Assembly (NCBI GenBank): GCA_023422775.1
Contig: JAFAGM010000059.1
Span: 1 to 64,000 of the forward strand
From: Pseudomonadota bacterium
GTDB taxonomy: Bacteria > Pseudomonadota > Alphaproteobacteria > Rhizobiales > Xanthobacteraceae
DNA: 64,000 nt
Reading direction: 5' to 3'
Shown: positions 35,702-43,289 of the stretch, in pieces
Position numbering within the stretch: position 1 is the first letter of the stretch
Layout of the letters: each line of letters begins with the position of its first letter
Notes under the pieces: generated by a model
What the model was told of the DNA's origin: nothing
What the model saw: only the letters and a program-made list of their open reading frames with translations
Databases searched by the model: none
Made by a program: the position numbers and the translations under genes

Positions 35702-36337
35702 CTACCCGCCGGTCCGCGCGAGGCCGTTTCGCGCGGCTTCGTCGCTGGGACGAAGCGCGAGCGCGCGGCTGTAGGAAGCGGACGCACTGGCCTTGTCGCC
35801 GAGCCGCTCATAGGTGACGCCGCGGGCCGACCATGCCGGTGCGCTGTTGGGATCAGCCTGGACGGCCTCGTCGAGGTCGGCCGCGGCTTCCTTGGTCTTG
35901 TCGAGCGCAAGGTAACTGTCGGCACGCGCCAGCAGCGGCTCTATCTGTTGCGGCTTGAGGCCGTTGGCGGCGCTGAAATCCTCGATCGCCTGCCGGTGCT
36001 TCTTTTCACCTTGATAGATCAGGCCGCGGCCATACAGGGCCTGCACGTTGTAGGGATCGAGCGCGAGCGCGCGTTCGAACTCCACCAGCGCCTCATCGGT
36101 CCTTCCGGATCTGGCGAGGGCCTGGCCGGTCGTGGCGTAGCGCTGCGCGTCGCTGACGCCTTGTGCGCTGATGGCGCCGGTCGGCTTCTGCTCGATCGGC
36201 GGGGGCTTGTCATTGCCGGGTCCCCATGACCCCAGATCGAACGAGCAGCCGGCAAGGGGAAAAGCGATCGCGAGCAACGTAACGGAGACGGCAATGCGCC
36301 ACGCGCGGTAGGAGACAGTGCAAACCGTGGTGGCCAT
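35702..36337 (-). CDS. TPR-repeat lipoprotein
   Basis: A 211-residue outer-envelope lipoprotein. The signal peptide ends in a lipobox, FPLAGC (Cys about residue 30), and then GSWGPGNDKPPP. Tetratricopeptide repeats follow: ALARSGRTDEALVEFERALALDPYNVQAL, GEKKHRQAIEDFSAANGLKP, and ALDKTKEAAADLDEAVQADPNS, with GDKASASASYSRALALRP. It is probably a scaffold for envelope assembly. ATG at 36337 is preferred because it sets the lipobox at normal distance. Confidence 0.88.
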   Translation of the reverse strand: MATTVCTVSYRAWRIAVSVTLLAIAFPLAGCSFDLGSWGPGNDKPPPIEQKPTGAISAQGVSDAQRYATTGQALARSGRTDEALVEFERALALDPYNVQALYGRGLIYQGEKKHRQAIEDFSAANGLKPQQIEPLLARADSYLALDKTKEAAADLDEAVQADPNSAPAWSARGVTYERLGDKASASASYSRALALRPSDEAARNGLARTGG

Positions 36338-36502
36338 CTGGCGAATACCCGCGCGTCCGATGCCGCCATAGCTAGCTTGCCCGGCAAAAAAATGCATCGG
36401 TCAAAATAGCCGCAACAAGGAGATGCGGCCGATGCGGGTGATCGAACGGGTGTTGCGAAACACGCGGGATCAGCCACGTTGGCCAAATCACCGATGCCGC
36501 AA

Positions 36503-36530
36503 ACAAAAACGCGGGCTCAACGGCCCGCGC
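36503..36530 (-). terminator. Rho-independent terminator of rpsU
   Basis: On the minus strand GCGCGGGC, a CGTTGA loop, GCCCGCG and then TTTTTG form a textbook terminator 24 bases after the rpsU stop. Confidence 0.9.
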
Positions 36531-36553
36531 TTTCAAATCAATCTCTCGAAGGC

Positions 36554-36859
36554 TCAGCGCGGTCCGCGTGGACCTGCGCCCGGGCCGCTACGACCGCCAG
36601 CGCCACCACGGTCGCCGCCGGCACCTGCGCCGAACACCGGCTTCGGCTTCATCGGCAGCAGGCCTTCGCGCTGCAGCTTCTTGCGGGCCAGCTTGCGCGC
36701 GCGGCGCACAGCTTCGGCCTTCTCGCGGGCTTTCTTCTCGGAGGGCTTTTCGTAATGGCCGCGGAGCTTCATCTCGCGGAAAATTCCCTCGCGCTGCATC
36801 TTCTTCTTCAGCGCCTTGAGGGCTTGATCGACGTTGTTATCGCGGACGAGAACCTGCAC
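36554..36859 (-). CDS. rpsU: 30S ribosomal protein S21 with Gly/Arg-rich extension
   Basis: A 101-residue protein. The core VQVLVRDNNVDQALKALKKKMQREGIFREMKLRGHYEKPSEKKAREKAEAVRRARKL is S21, and the last 25 residues are Gly/Pro/Arg-rich (GAGAGGDRGGAGGRSGPGAG), longer than the usual 70 residues. Start is GTG at 36859 after AGAGGA. The open frame upstream to 36916 is not coding. S21 takes part in initiation at the 30S platform. A strong terminator follows, so it is a single-gene unit. Confidence 0.95.
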   Translation of the reverse strand: MQVLVRDNNVDQALKALKKKMQREGIFREMKLRGHYEKPSEKKAREKAEAVRRARKLARKKLQREGLLPMKPKPVFGAGAGGDRGGAGGRSGPGAGPRGPR

Positions 36860-37136
36860 GCGGCATCCTCTTTCAATTGATCGGATAGGAATTCTGGTAA
36901 AGCGAAGGGCCGGCAAATGGCCTGGCTCTTAACCCTGAGCGCGGGCATTTAGCAGACAAACCCGCGGATGTCCACCGCAGATGGTGGCTTTTGCTCCGGG
37001 AAAGCCAAAGAAACTCGCCTAAAATGACGTGATTCGGACCCCATGGTCCGGATACGCGAACTGACGAGGCTATCACGGGATATTCCTAGCGTTCCCGTAC
37101 GTTCCAGCGACCTAAAACCGACAGGGAGGCGAGATA

Positions 37137-37859
37137 ATGAATACCAAGAAGTATGCCGCCGAGGCGATCGGCACGTTCTGGCTCACTTTTGCGGGATGCG
37201 GCAGCGCGGTCATCGCGGCCGGGTTTCCGCAGGTGGGCATCGGGCTCGTGGGTGTTTCGCTGGCCTTCGGCCTGAGCGTCGTGACCATGGCCTATGCGAT
37301 CGGCCACATCTCCGGCTGCCACCTCAATCCGGCGGTCACCGTCGGGCTTGCCGCGGGCGGGCGGTTTCCGGCCGGTCAGATCCTGCCCTACATTATTGCG
37401 CAGGTGATCGGCGCGATCGTGGCGGCGGCGGTACTCTACGTGATCGCAAGCGGCGCGGCCGGCTTCGACGTCAGCAAGGGCTTCGCCTCCAACGGTTTTG
37501 ATGCGCATTCGCCCGGCAAGTACAGCCTGATGGCCTGTTTCATCACCGAAGTGGTGATGACGATGATGTTCCTGTTCACCATCATGGGCTCGACCCACGG
37601 CAAGGCGCCGGCCGGCTTTGCACCGCTGGCGATCGGCCTCGCGTTGGTGATGATCCATCTCGTCAGCATTCCCGTCACCAACACCTCGGTCAATCCGGCG
37701 CGCAGCACCGGGCCGGCGCTGTTCGTCGGCGGCTGGGCGCTGGCGCAGCTCTGGCTGTTCTGGGTGGCGCCCCTGATCGGCGGCGCGATCGGCGGCGTGC
37801 TCTATCGCTGGCTCAGCGAGGAACCGGCCGGCATTGTGGAAGGCGTAAGGCGGGGCTGA
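37137..37859 (+). CDS. aqpZ: Aquaporin Z
   Basis: A water channel of 240 residues and six helices. Both NPA boxes are present: HLNPAVTVGLAAGG and SVNPARSTGPALF. The selectivity-filter context matches water-selective AqpZ, with Arg after the second NPA. ATG at 37137 follows GGGAGG. It is convergent with purK, with a strong hairpin between. Confidence 0.95.
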   Translation: MNTKKYAAEAIGTFWLTFAGCGSAVIAAGFPQVGIGLVGVSLAFGLSVVTMAYAIGHISGCHLNPAVTVGLAAGGRFPAGQILPYIIAQVIGAIVAAAVLYVIASGAAGFDVSKGFASNGFDAHSPGKYSLMACFITEVVMTMMFLFTIMGSTHGKAPAGFAPLAIGLALVMIHLVSIPVTNTSVNPARSTGPALFVGGWALAQLWLFWVAPLIGGAIGGVLYRWLSEEPAGIVEGVRRG

Positions 37860-37868
37860 CCGCCGGTG

Positions 37869-37895
37869 GCGGGATCGCACGCGTGGCGATCCCGC
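37869..37895. terminator. Hairpin between convergent aqpZ and purK
   Basis: GCGGGATCGC (37869-37878) and GCGATCCCGC (37886-37895) form a perfect ten-base stem with a 7-base loop, 10 bases after the aqpZ stop. It has no T run, so it may be a weak or assisted terminator. Confidence 0.6.
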
Positions 37896-37928
37896 TTCGA
37901 TCCTTGCAGCAACGACAGCGGCAGGCGG

Positions 37929-39032
37929 TTACTTCTTGCCTGCCGGGGTCACTTCGGTGACGTGCCCCATCTTGCGGCCCGGCCGCGGCGGGCCCTTGCC
38001 ATAGAGGTGCACGGTCGCGCCCGGAACGGTCAGCCATTGTTCGTAGGTCAGGATGTCGTCGCCGATCAGGTTGGTCATGGTGACCTGCCCATGACGGATC
38101 GGCTTGCCGAGCGGCCAGCCGGCAATGGCCCTGATGTGCTGCTCGAACTGTGAGATCGAGGCGCCGTCCAGCGTCCAGTGTCCGGAATTATGCACCCGTG
38201 GCGCGACCTCGTTGACCAGCACCTTCGGTCCGCCATTTCCGGCCACCACGAACATCTCGACTGCCAGCACGCCGACATAGTCCAGCGCGGTTGCGATCCT
38301 TCCGGCGACCGCGCGCGCTTCCGCAGCCAGCGCATCCGATATCGCGGCCGGCGCGCGCGAGATCTTCAGGATGTGATCGCGATGTTCGTTCTCGGTAACG
38401 TCGTAGCATTCGACCTCGCCGTCCGCTGAACGCGCGGCGATCACGGAGACCTCGCGCTCGAACGGAATGAACGCTTCCAGGATCGCGGACTTGGTGCCGA
38501 GGTCTTCCCAGACCTGGTCGAGATCGTCGCCTTCGCGGATGATCGCCTGGCCCTTGCCGTCGTAGCCGAAGCGGCGGGTCTTGATCACGGCGGGAAGGCC
38601 GATGCGCGCGATGGCGGCGCGCAACGCTTCCAACGACGGCACGTCGGCGTAGTCGGCAGTGCCGATGCCGAGCCGCTTGATGAAATCCTTCTCGACCAGC
38701 CGGTCCTGGGTGGTTTCGAGAATCTTCTGCGCCGGCAGCACCGGACGCCGCGCGGCCAGCACCATGGCGGTGGCGGCCGGAACGTTCTCGAATTCATAGG
38801 TAATGACATCGACGTCGTTGGCGAACAGCTCCAGCGCCTCGACGTCGGCATATTCGGCACAGGTCGCGTTCAGCACCACGTCGAAGGCGGGCGAGTCCGG
38901 ATCCGGCGAGAACACCTGGCACCTGAGGCCAAGCCGCGCCGCCGCCATGGCCAGCATCCGCCCCAACTGTCCGCCGCCGAGAATTCCGATGGTGTCGCCC
39001 GGCTTCAGCTTCACCTTGCCTGAAGCGGTCAC
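37929..39032 (-). CDS. purK: 5-(carboxyamino)imidazole ribonucleotide synthase PurK
   Basis: Uses ATP and bicarbonate to make N5-CAIR from AIR in purine synthesis. It is an ATP-grasp enzyme of 367 residues with GDTIGILGGGQLGRMLAMAAARLG at the N-terminus, TYEFENVP, KTRRFGYDGKGQ and VNEVAPRVHNSGHWT. It overlaps purE by four bases (39029-39032), the usual coupled pair. Confidence 0.97.
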   Translation of the reverse strand: MTASGKVKLKPGDTIGILGGGQLGRMLAMAAARLGLRCQVFSPDPDSPAFDVVLNATCAEYADVEALELFANDVDVITYEFENVPAATAMVLAARRPVLPAQKILETTQDRLVEKDFIKRLGIGTADYADVPSLEALRAAIARIGLPAVIKTRRFGYDGKGQAIIREGDDLDQVWEDLGTKSAILEAFIPFEREVSVIAARSADGEVECYDVTENEHRDHILKISRAPAAISDALAAEARAVAGRIATALDYVGVLAVEMFVVAGNGGPKVLVNEVAPRVHNSGHWTLDGASISQFEQHIRAIAGWPLGKPIRHGQVTMTNLIGDDILTYEQWLTVPGATVHLYGKGPPRPGRKMGHVTEVTPAGKK

Positions 39033-39517
39033 GCCGATCCCTCCGGGCGTTCCTTGACTGCGTCGGTCTGTTGCTTGCGCCAGGCGGCAAGCCTTGTCGC
39101 CAGCGCCGCATCGACCAACGCCAGCACGCTTGCCGCCAGCAGCGCGGCGTTGATCGCGCCGGCCTTTCCGATCGCGAGCGTGCCGACCGGAACGCCCGCC
39201 GGCATCTGCACGATCGAGTAAAGCGAATCGATGCCCGACAGCGCCTTCGATTCGACGGGAACACCAAGCACCGGAAGTTCCGTCAGCGCCGCCGCCATGC
39301 CCGGCAGATGCGCCGCCCCGCCGGCGCCGGCGATGATGACCTTATGGCCTGCGGCCTTGGCGCCCTTGGCGAAGGCGAACAGCCGGTCCGGGGTCCGGTG
39401 GGCGGAGACGATGCGTTTTTCGCTGTCGATCCCGAGCGCGGTCAGCGTCTCGGCGGCGTGGCGCATGGTCTCCCAGTCCGACTGGCTGCCCATGATGATG
39501 GCGACGGGTGCGGTCAT
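39029..39517 (-). CDS. purE: N5-carboxyaminoimidazole ribonucleotide mutase PurE
   Basis: Isomerises N5-CAIR to CAIR. It has 162 residues with the class I motifs VAIIMGSQSDWETMRHAAE, SAHRTPDRLFAFA and IAGAGGAAHLPGMAAALT, and the conserved VPVESKALSGIDSLYSIVQMP. It is the first gene of purE-purK. Confidence 0.97.
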   Translation of the reverse strand: MTAPVAIIMGSQSDWETMRHAAETLTALGIDSEKRIVSAHRTPDRLFAFAKGAKAAGHKVIIAGAGGAAHLPGMAAALTELPVLGVPVESKALSGIDSLYSIVQMPAGVPVGTLAIGKAGAINAALLAASVLALVDAALATRLAAWRKQQTDAVKERPEGSA

Positions 39518-39668
39518 CTTGTCAATTCTGTTCAGGAATCCAGAAACATAGGCCGATTATAGGATCGACCCGGGGCTCATCCAAGGCGTGGCAAGGGATC
39601 AGGAATGGACTATCCTGTCTTGGTGAATCCCGGCAAGCCTTCATAAGCAAGCCTGCACAGGGAAGGTC

Positions 39669-40352
39669 ATGAAGAAAAAAACCAGGGCGACCGCCTCAAG
39701 GGCTGCAAAACGCCCCAAAAGCGGGGCTCCCGGGCGAAAGGCTGCGTCTCATCGGGCGTCGGCGGCGGAACCGCGGTCGCAGGCCGCATCCAGTGATGCC
39801 AAGGCAACGATTCGTCGTCTCAAGGCGCAATTGGCCAGGACCCAGGCCCGGATCGAGGAGCTGCAGGCCTCGGCCGACACCGACTTCCTGCTCGATATTC
39901 CGAACCGGCGTGGCTTCGAGCGCGAGCTGCAGCGCGCGATCGCCTACATCAAGCGCTATCGCGCCGGCGGCGCCCTGATCGTTCTGGATGTCGATCGCCT
40001 GAAGCCGATCAACGATACCTTCGGGCACGCCGCGGGCGATCACGTGCTCAAGGCCATCGTCGCGACCTTGTCGGGCCAGGTGCGCTCATCCGACGTGATC
40101 GGCCGGCTCGGCGGTGACGAGTTCGCGCTCCTGCTGTGGAATCTCAGCGAGACCGATGCGAGGGCCAAGGCGGCCTCGCTCGAGGAGGCGATCGATCGCC
40201 TGACTTTTGTCTTCGACGGCCACACCATCAACGCCGGCGCATCCGCCGGTGTCGCGATCCTCGACATCCACTCGGAAGCCGGCCGCGCGCTGGAAGCGGC
40301 CGATAGCGCCATGTATGTGCGCAAGGCGCTAAGGCGGCACGAGCTTTCGTAA
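39669..40352 (+). CDS. Diguanylate cyclase (single GGDEF domain)
   Basis: Makes cyclic-di-GMP from GTP. It has 227 residues. The first 45 are basic and Ala-rich (KKKTRATASRAAKRPKS), followed by a short coiled coil (IRRLKAQLARTQARIEELQ), then the GGDEF domain with intact active site G148-GDEF-152 and inhibitory site R139-SSD-142 five residues before it. There is no sensor or membrane domain; the basic tail could mediate localisation. It is a single gene with an AGGGAAGG ribosome site. Confidence 0.92.
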   Translation: MKKKTRATASRAAKRPKSGAPGRKAASHRASAAEPRSQAASSDAKATIRRLKAQLARTQARIEELQASADTDFLLDIPNRRGFERELQRAIAYIKRYRAGGALIVLDVDRLKPINDTFGHAAGDHVLKAIVATLSGQVRSSDVIGRLGGDEFALLLWNLSETDARAKAASLEEAIDRLTFVFDGHTINAGASAGVAILDIHSEAGRALEAADSAMYVRKALRRHELS

Positions 40353-40392
40353 ACCACGCGTGTGTCGGCGCGGTCTCTAGAATGCGCTGAGA

Positions 40393-40644
40393 TCAGAGTG
40401 CGCCGAGATCGTCCGGCACGTTGCCGAACTTTCGCAGCAGCTGCGCGTCGCCGAACTCGCCGATCATGGGATCGCCGCTGCGGCTGAAGGCAATCGCGCC
40501 GATGCTGCCGGCCATTCGCGACATCATTTCGGCGCGCCGCACCGCGGTGTTCGGGCTCTGGCATTCCTCCGCTGCGCCCGCTACCAGCGCACCGCTATCG
40601 TCCTGCAGGAAGGGCATTGCAACGTAGTAGGTGACATCGGCCAT
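40393..40644 (-). CDS. Small conserved-looking protein of unknown function (83 aa)
   Basis: An 83-residue protein (MADVTYYVAMPFLQDDSGALVAG) with one cysteine and a normal soluble composition. It lies 28 bases after the 68-residue gene at 40673-40879 in the same direction, so the two probably form one unit. A LexA-like box precedes that unit. Function unknown. Confidence 0.7.
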   Translation of the reverse strand: MADVTYYVAMPFLQDDSGALVAGAAEECQSPNTAVRRAEMMSRMAGSIGAIAFSRSGDPMIGEFGDAQLLRKFGNVPDDLGAL

Positions 40645-40672
40645 GGTATCGCTCCGGTGTGATCGCTCCAGT

Positions 40673-40879
40673 TCAGGCCGCGTTGCTGCTTGAGCGTTTG
40701 CCCGGCACGGAGCCGGCTGATACCGCGGTCTGCAATTCCTCCAGCTCGGTCTCCAGATATTCGTTGACCATGATCAGCGCCTTGATGGTCGAGCGCAGGT
40801 TGCCGCCGCACATCGCGATGGCCTGGTCGCAGGCCTGCTCGTAGTGACTGTTGTCGGACAGGGACGGCGGGGCGGACAT
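40673..40879 (-). CDS. Small unknown protein under a LexA-like box (68 aa)
   Basis: A 68-residue helical protein with a charged middle (HYEQACDQAIAMCGGNLRST, then IKALIMVNEYLETELEELQ). The ATG at 40879 has GGGAG upstream and starts MSAPPSLSDNS; the longer frame to 40993 would cross the LexA-like site. It is first of two small genes and possibly DNA-damage inducible. No family was recognised. Confidence 0.7.
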   Translation of the reverse strand: MSAPPSLSDNSHYEQACDQAIAMCGGNLRSTIKALIMVNEYLETELEELQTAVSAGSVPGKRSSSNAA

Positions 40880-41206
40880 GGCGGAACTCCCTTGCTGACG
40901 GCAGATCGATATGTTCTCTTTTTGTTCTATTGAAGTCAAGCCGTGTTTTGCAGGGAACGTGCGTTTTCCGGTTATCGGACCAGGCACCGGCATGAACTGC
41001 TTGCGTCGAGTGTATTGCGCAGTGCTGTCGGAGGCCTTGTGGATGTCGGGGAAAAAGGATTTGCCGCGAAGGCGGCTGGCTCTCGGGAATTTCTGTTTGC
41101 TGAACCGGCTCGCCGATGTGCGTGTGACGCGGCGATAATGCTGGATCGAGTTGCTGCTGCGAAAAAAATCCCGGCCACGTAACGATGAAGCAGTGCTGCT
41201 TCAGAA
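40880..41206. other. 327-base intergenic region with promoter of the small SOS-like unit
   Basis: No convincing gene. It holds a LexA-like box at 40913-40927, and TTGACT (minus strand, about 40940) as a -35 box just upstream of that box. The rest, up to the YdcH gene at 41207, shows no clear pattern. Confidence 0.5.
40913..40927. promoter_or_regulatory. LexA-like SOS box, GTTC-N7-GTTC
   Basis: GTTCTCTTTTTGTTC fits the alphaproteobacterial LexA consensus GTTC-N7-GTTC exactly. It lies 34-48 bases before the ATG of the 68-residue gene and just after a -35-like TTGACT on that strand, where LexA binding would block transcription. Confidence 0.65.
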
Positions 41207-41413
41207 TCAGGCGATGATGTCGGGCGTGATCTGGTCTTCGATGAAGGCGATGCGGTCGCGCAGTTGCAGCTTGCGCTTCTTCAGCCGCTGCAGCCGCAGC
41301 AGGTCCGGCGCCGGCGACTGATGCAGCGCGTCGATCGCTGCGTCGAGATCGCGATGCTCCTGTTGCAGGCGAGCGAGCTCGTTTTCGAGCTCGCGCTCAT
41401 CTTCGTTGGCCAT
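41207..41413 (-). CDS. YdcH-family (DUF465) small coiled-coil protein
   Basis: A 68-residue protein with the family signature LARLQQEHRDLDAAIDALHQ followed by LRLQRLKKRKLQLRDRI. Function in the family is unknown. It is divergent from a second YdcH paralogue at 41653. Confidence 0.88.
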   Translation of the reverse strand: MANEDERELENELARLQQEHRDLDAAIDALHQSPAPDLLRLQRLKKRKLQLRDRIAFIEDQITPDIIA

Positions 41414-41652
41414 GGTGTACGTTGACTAAAGAGCAAGATGAGGTTGAGAGCGGATTCTCGCAAACTAACGAGAATATCGTCCCTGTGAGGCCGGTCCGCA
41501 AGCCGACCCGGTTCCATAGTCACGATTGGTTACAGATAAATCCGAAAATTTTGAGAAGCCCGATTCTGGATTGCCATCGACAGACGAGGCCGCTGGTGTA
41601 CACTCTCTTGTCCGGATCGAATCTGAGGTTTCAACCACCGAGGAGGTTTCGT

Positions 41653-41838
41653 ATGGCACTAGAGGCGCATCTTGTTGAACTTGAACGTAAACACAAGAGC
41701 CTAGAGAATGAATTGCACGAAGCGCTCGTGCACCTTTCCACAGATGACCTCCACATTGTCGAGCTGAAGCGCCGCAAGTTGATGGTCAAGGATGAGATCC
41801 AGCGGTTGAAGCAGGTCGCCAGCGAAACTCTCCACTAA
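41653..41838 (+). CDS. YdcH-family (DUF465) small coiled-coil protein, second copy
   Basis: A 61-residue protein (MALEAHLVELERKHKSLENE, then VELKRRKLMVKDEIQRLKQV) of the same family as its divergent neighbour. ATG at 41653 follows a perfect GAGGAGG. The longer open frame from 41422 is not coding. Confidence 0.9.
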   Translation: MALEAHLVELERKHKSLENELHEALVHLSTDDLHIVELKRRKLMVKDEIQRLKQVASETLH

Positions 41839-41926
41839 TCAGTATCAGCACAGTACCGAAAACATCATGCAGCCGGGATGGGCGCAGTGCGCTCATCCGC
41901 AGGTTGCGGGCTGTTGCGGCGTCCGG

Positions 41927-43030
41927 TCACAGCTCGGCCAGCCTGCCGACATGATCGGCGATTGCAAGCGATGACGTCAGTCCCGGCGACTCGATACCGA
42001 ACAAATTGATTAGCCCGGCGACACCGTGGTCCCGCGGACCCTGGATCAGGAAATCCTGGGTGGCGACCGCCGGTGGCACGATTTTCGGCCGGATTCCGGA
42101 ATAGCTCGGCATCAGCGCGCCGTCCGGCAGCGTCGGCCAGTAGCGCCGGATCGCGGGATAGAACCGTTCCGCGCGCGCCGGATCCACCGCGTAATCGATG
42201 CTCTCGACCCATTCCACGTCGGGGCCGAACCGCGCCTGTCCCGCCATGTCGAGCGTCAGGTGCACTCCGAGCCCGCCGGGTTCCGGCACCGGATAGATCA
42301 GGCGTGAAAACGGCGACCGCGCGTTGCAGCTGAAATAATTGCCCTTGGCCAGATAGGCGGACGGAATCTGCCCGACCGGCATGCCGTCGATGCTGCGCGC
42401 CACCGCAGGCGCGCCGAGGCCCGCCGAATTTACCAGCAGATCGCACGCCAGCGTCATCGGCGCGTCGCCGCCGGTTTCGAGTTCGATGTGGCCGGCGCTG
42501 ACCCTGGCGTGGAGCAGCGGCGTATGAAACGCAAAGGCCGCGCCGGCGTCTTCCGCATCGCCTCGCAGCGCCAGCATGTAGGCGTGGCTGTCGATGATGC
42601 CGGTGGACGGCGACAACAGCGCCGCATCGCAATTCAGCGCCGGCTCCAGCGCGCGGGCGGCTTCGCCCGGCAGCAACTGCAGATCATCGACGCCGTTGGC
42701 TTCGGCATGCGCGCGGATCGATTGCAGCTTTTCGGTTTCCTGCGGTGTCGTCGCGACGATCAGCTTGCCGCAGTTGCGATGCGGGATGCCGTGGTCGCGG
42801 CAGTATCGGTACAACGCATGCTTGCCGCTGACGCACATCTGCGCCATCAGGCTGTTGGCGCGGTAGTAGATGCCGGCATGGATCACCTCGCTGTTGCGCG
42901 AGGAGGTGACGGTGCCGATGCCCTCGGCGGCCTCCAGCACGATCACCTCGCGGCCGGCCTGGGCCAGCCGCCGTGCAATCGCGAGGCCGACGACCCCCGC
43001 TCCGATGACGACGCAATCAACCTTATCCAT
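41927..43030 (-). CDS. FAD-dependent oxidoreductase, L-2-hydroxyglutarate oxidase (LhgO)-like
   Basis: A 367-residue flavoenzyme of the DAO superfamily. The dinucleotide motif is VVIGAGVVGLAIARRLAQAGREVIVLE, followed by SSRNSEVIHAGIYY, typical of LhgO-type hydroxyacid oxidases, and C-terminal LFGIESPGLTSSLAI. ATG at 43030 (MDKVDCVVIGAG) is preferred to the upstream 43087. Probable substrate is L-2-hydroxyglutarate or a similar 2-hydroxyacid. It is a single gene. Confidence 0.85.
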   Translation of the reverse strand: MDKVDCVVIGAGVVGLAIARRLAQAGREVIVLEAAEGIGTVTSSRNSEVIHAGIYYRANSLMAQMCVSGKHALYRYCRDHGIPHRNCGKLIVATTPQETEKLQSIRAHAEANGVDDLQLLPGEAARALEPALNCDAALLSPSTGIIDSHAYMLALRGDAEDAGAAFAFHTPLLHARVSAGHIELETGGDAPMTLACDLLVNSAGLGAPAVARSIDGMPVGQIPSAYLAKGNYFSCNARSPFSRLIYPVPEPGGLGVHLTLDMAGQARFGPDVEWVESIDYAVDPARAERFYPAIRRYWPTLPDGALMPSYSGIRPKIVPPAVATQDFLIQGPRDHGVAGLINLFGIESPGLTSSLAIADHVGRLAEL

Positions 43031-43289
43031 GACGGTTTCGGGTCCGGGAATCCGGCACGGAAATCGGCGGTTGCCGTGCCTTTTCATGATCGTTTCGCTT
43101 GCCCAGGCGCCCCAACAACCCGTTGGTTTGCCTCGAAATACGGTTCGAACGCGGTCCCGTTAGTGAAGCATTAATCATGTCAGGGCAATTGCCGTAATTC
43201 AGGTCGCATTTTGCGGTTGCGGGGGTAGTCGTTTACCCGATCCAAACCCGTCAAGCCAGACACTCCGGCCGCAAATCCTCGGGTGGGTA

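Noticed and set aside
39669..39806. DNA-binding histone-like N-terminus on the GGDEF protein
   Set aside because: The first 45 residues are Lys/Ala-rich like H1-type tails, but no other feature supports DNA binding.
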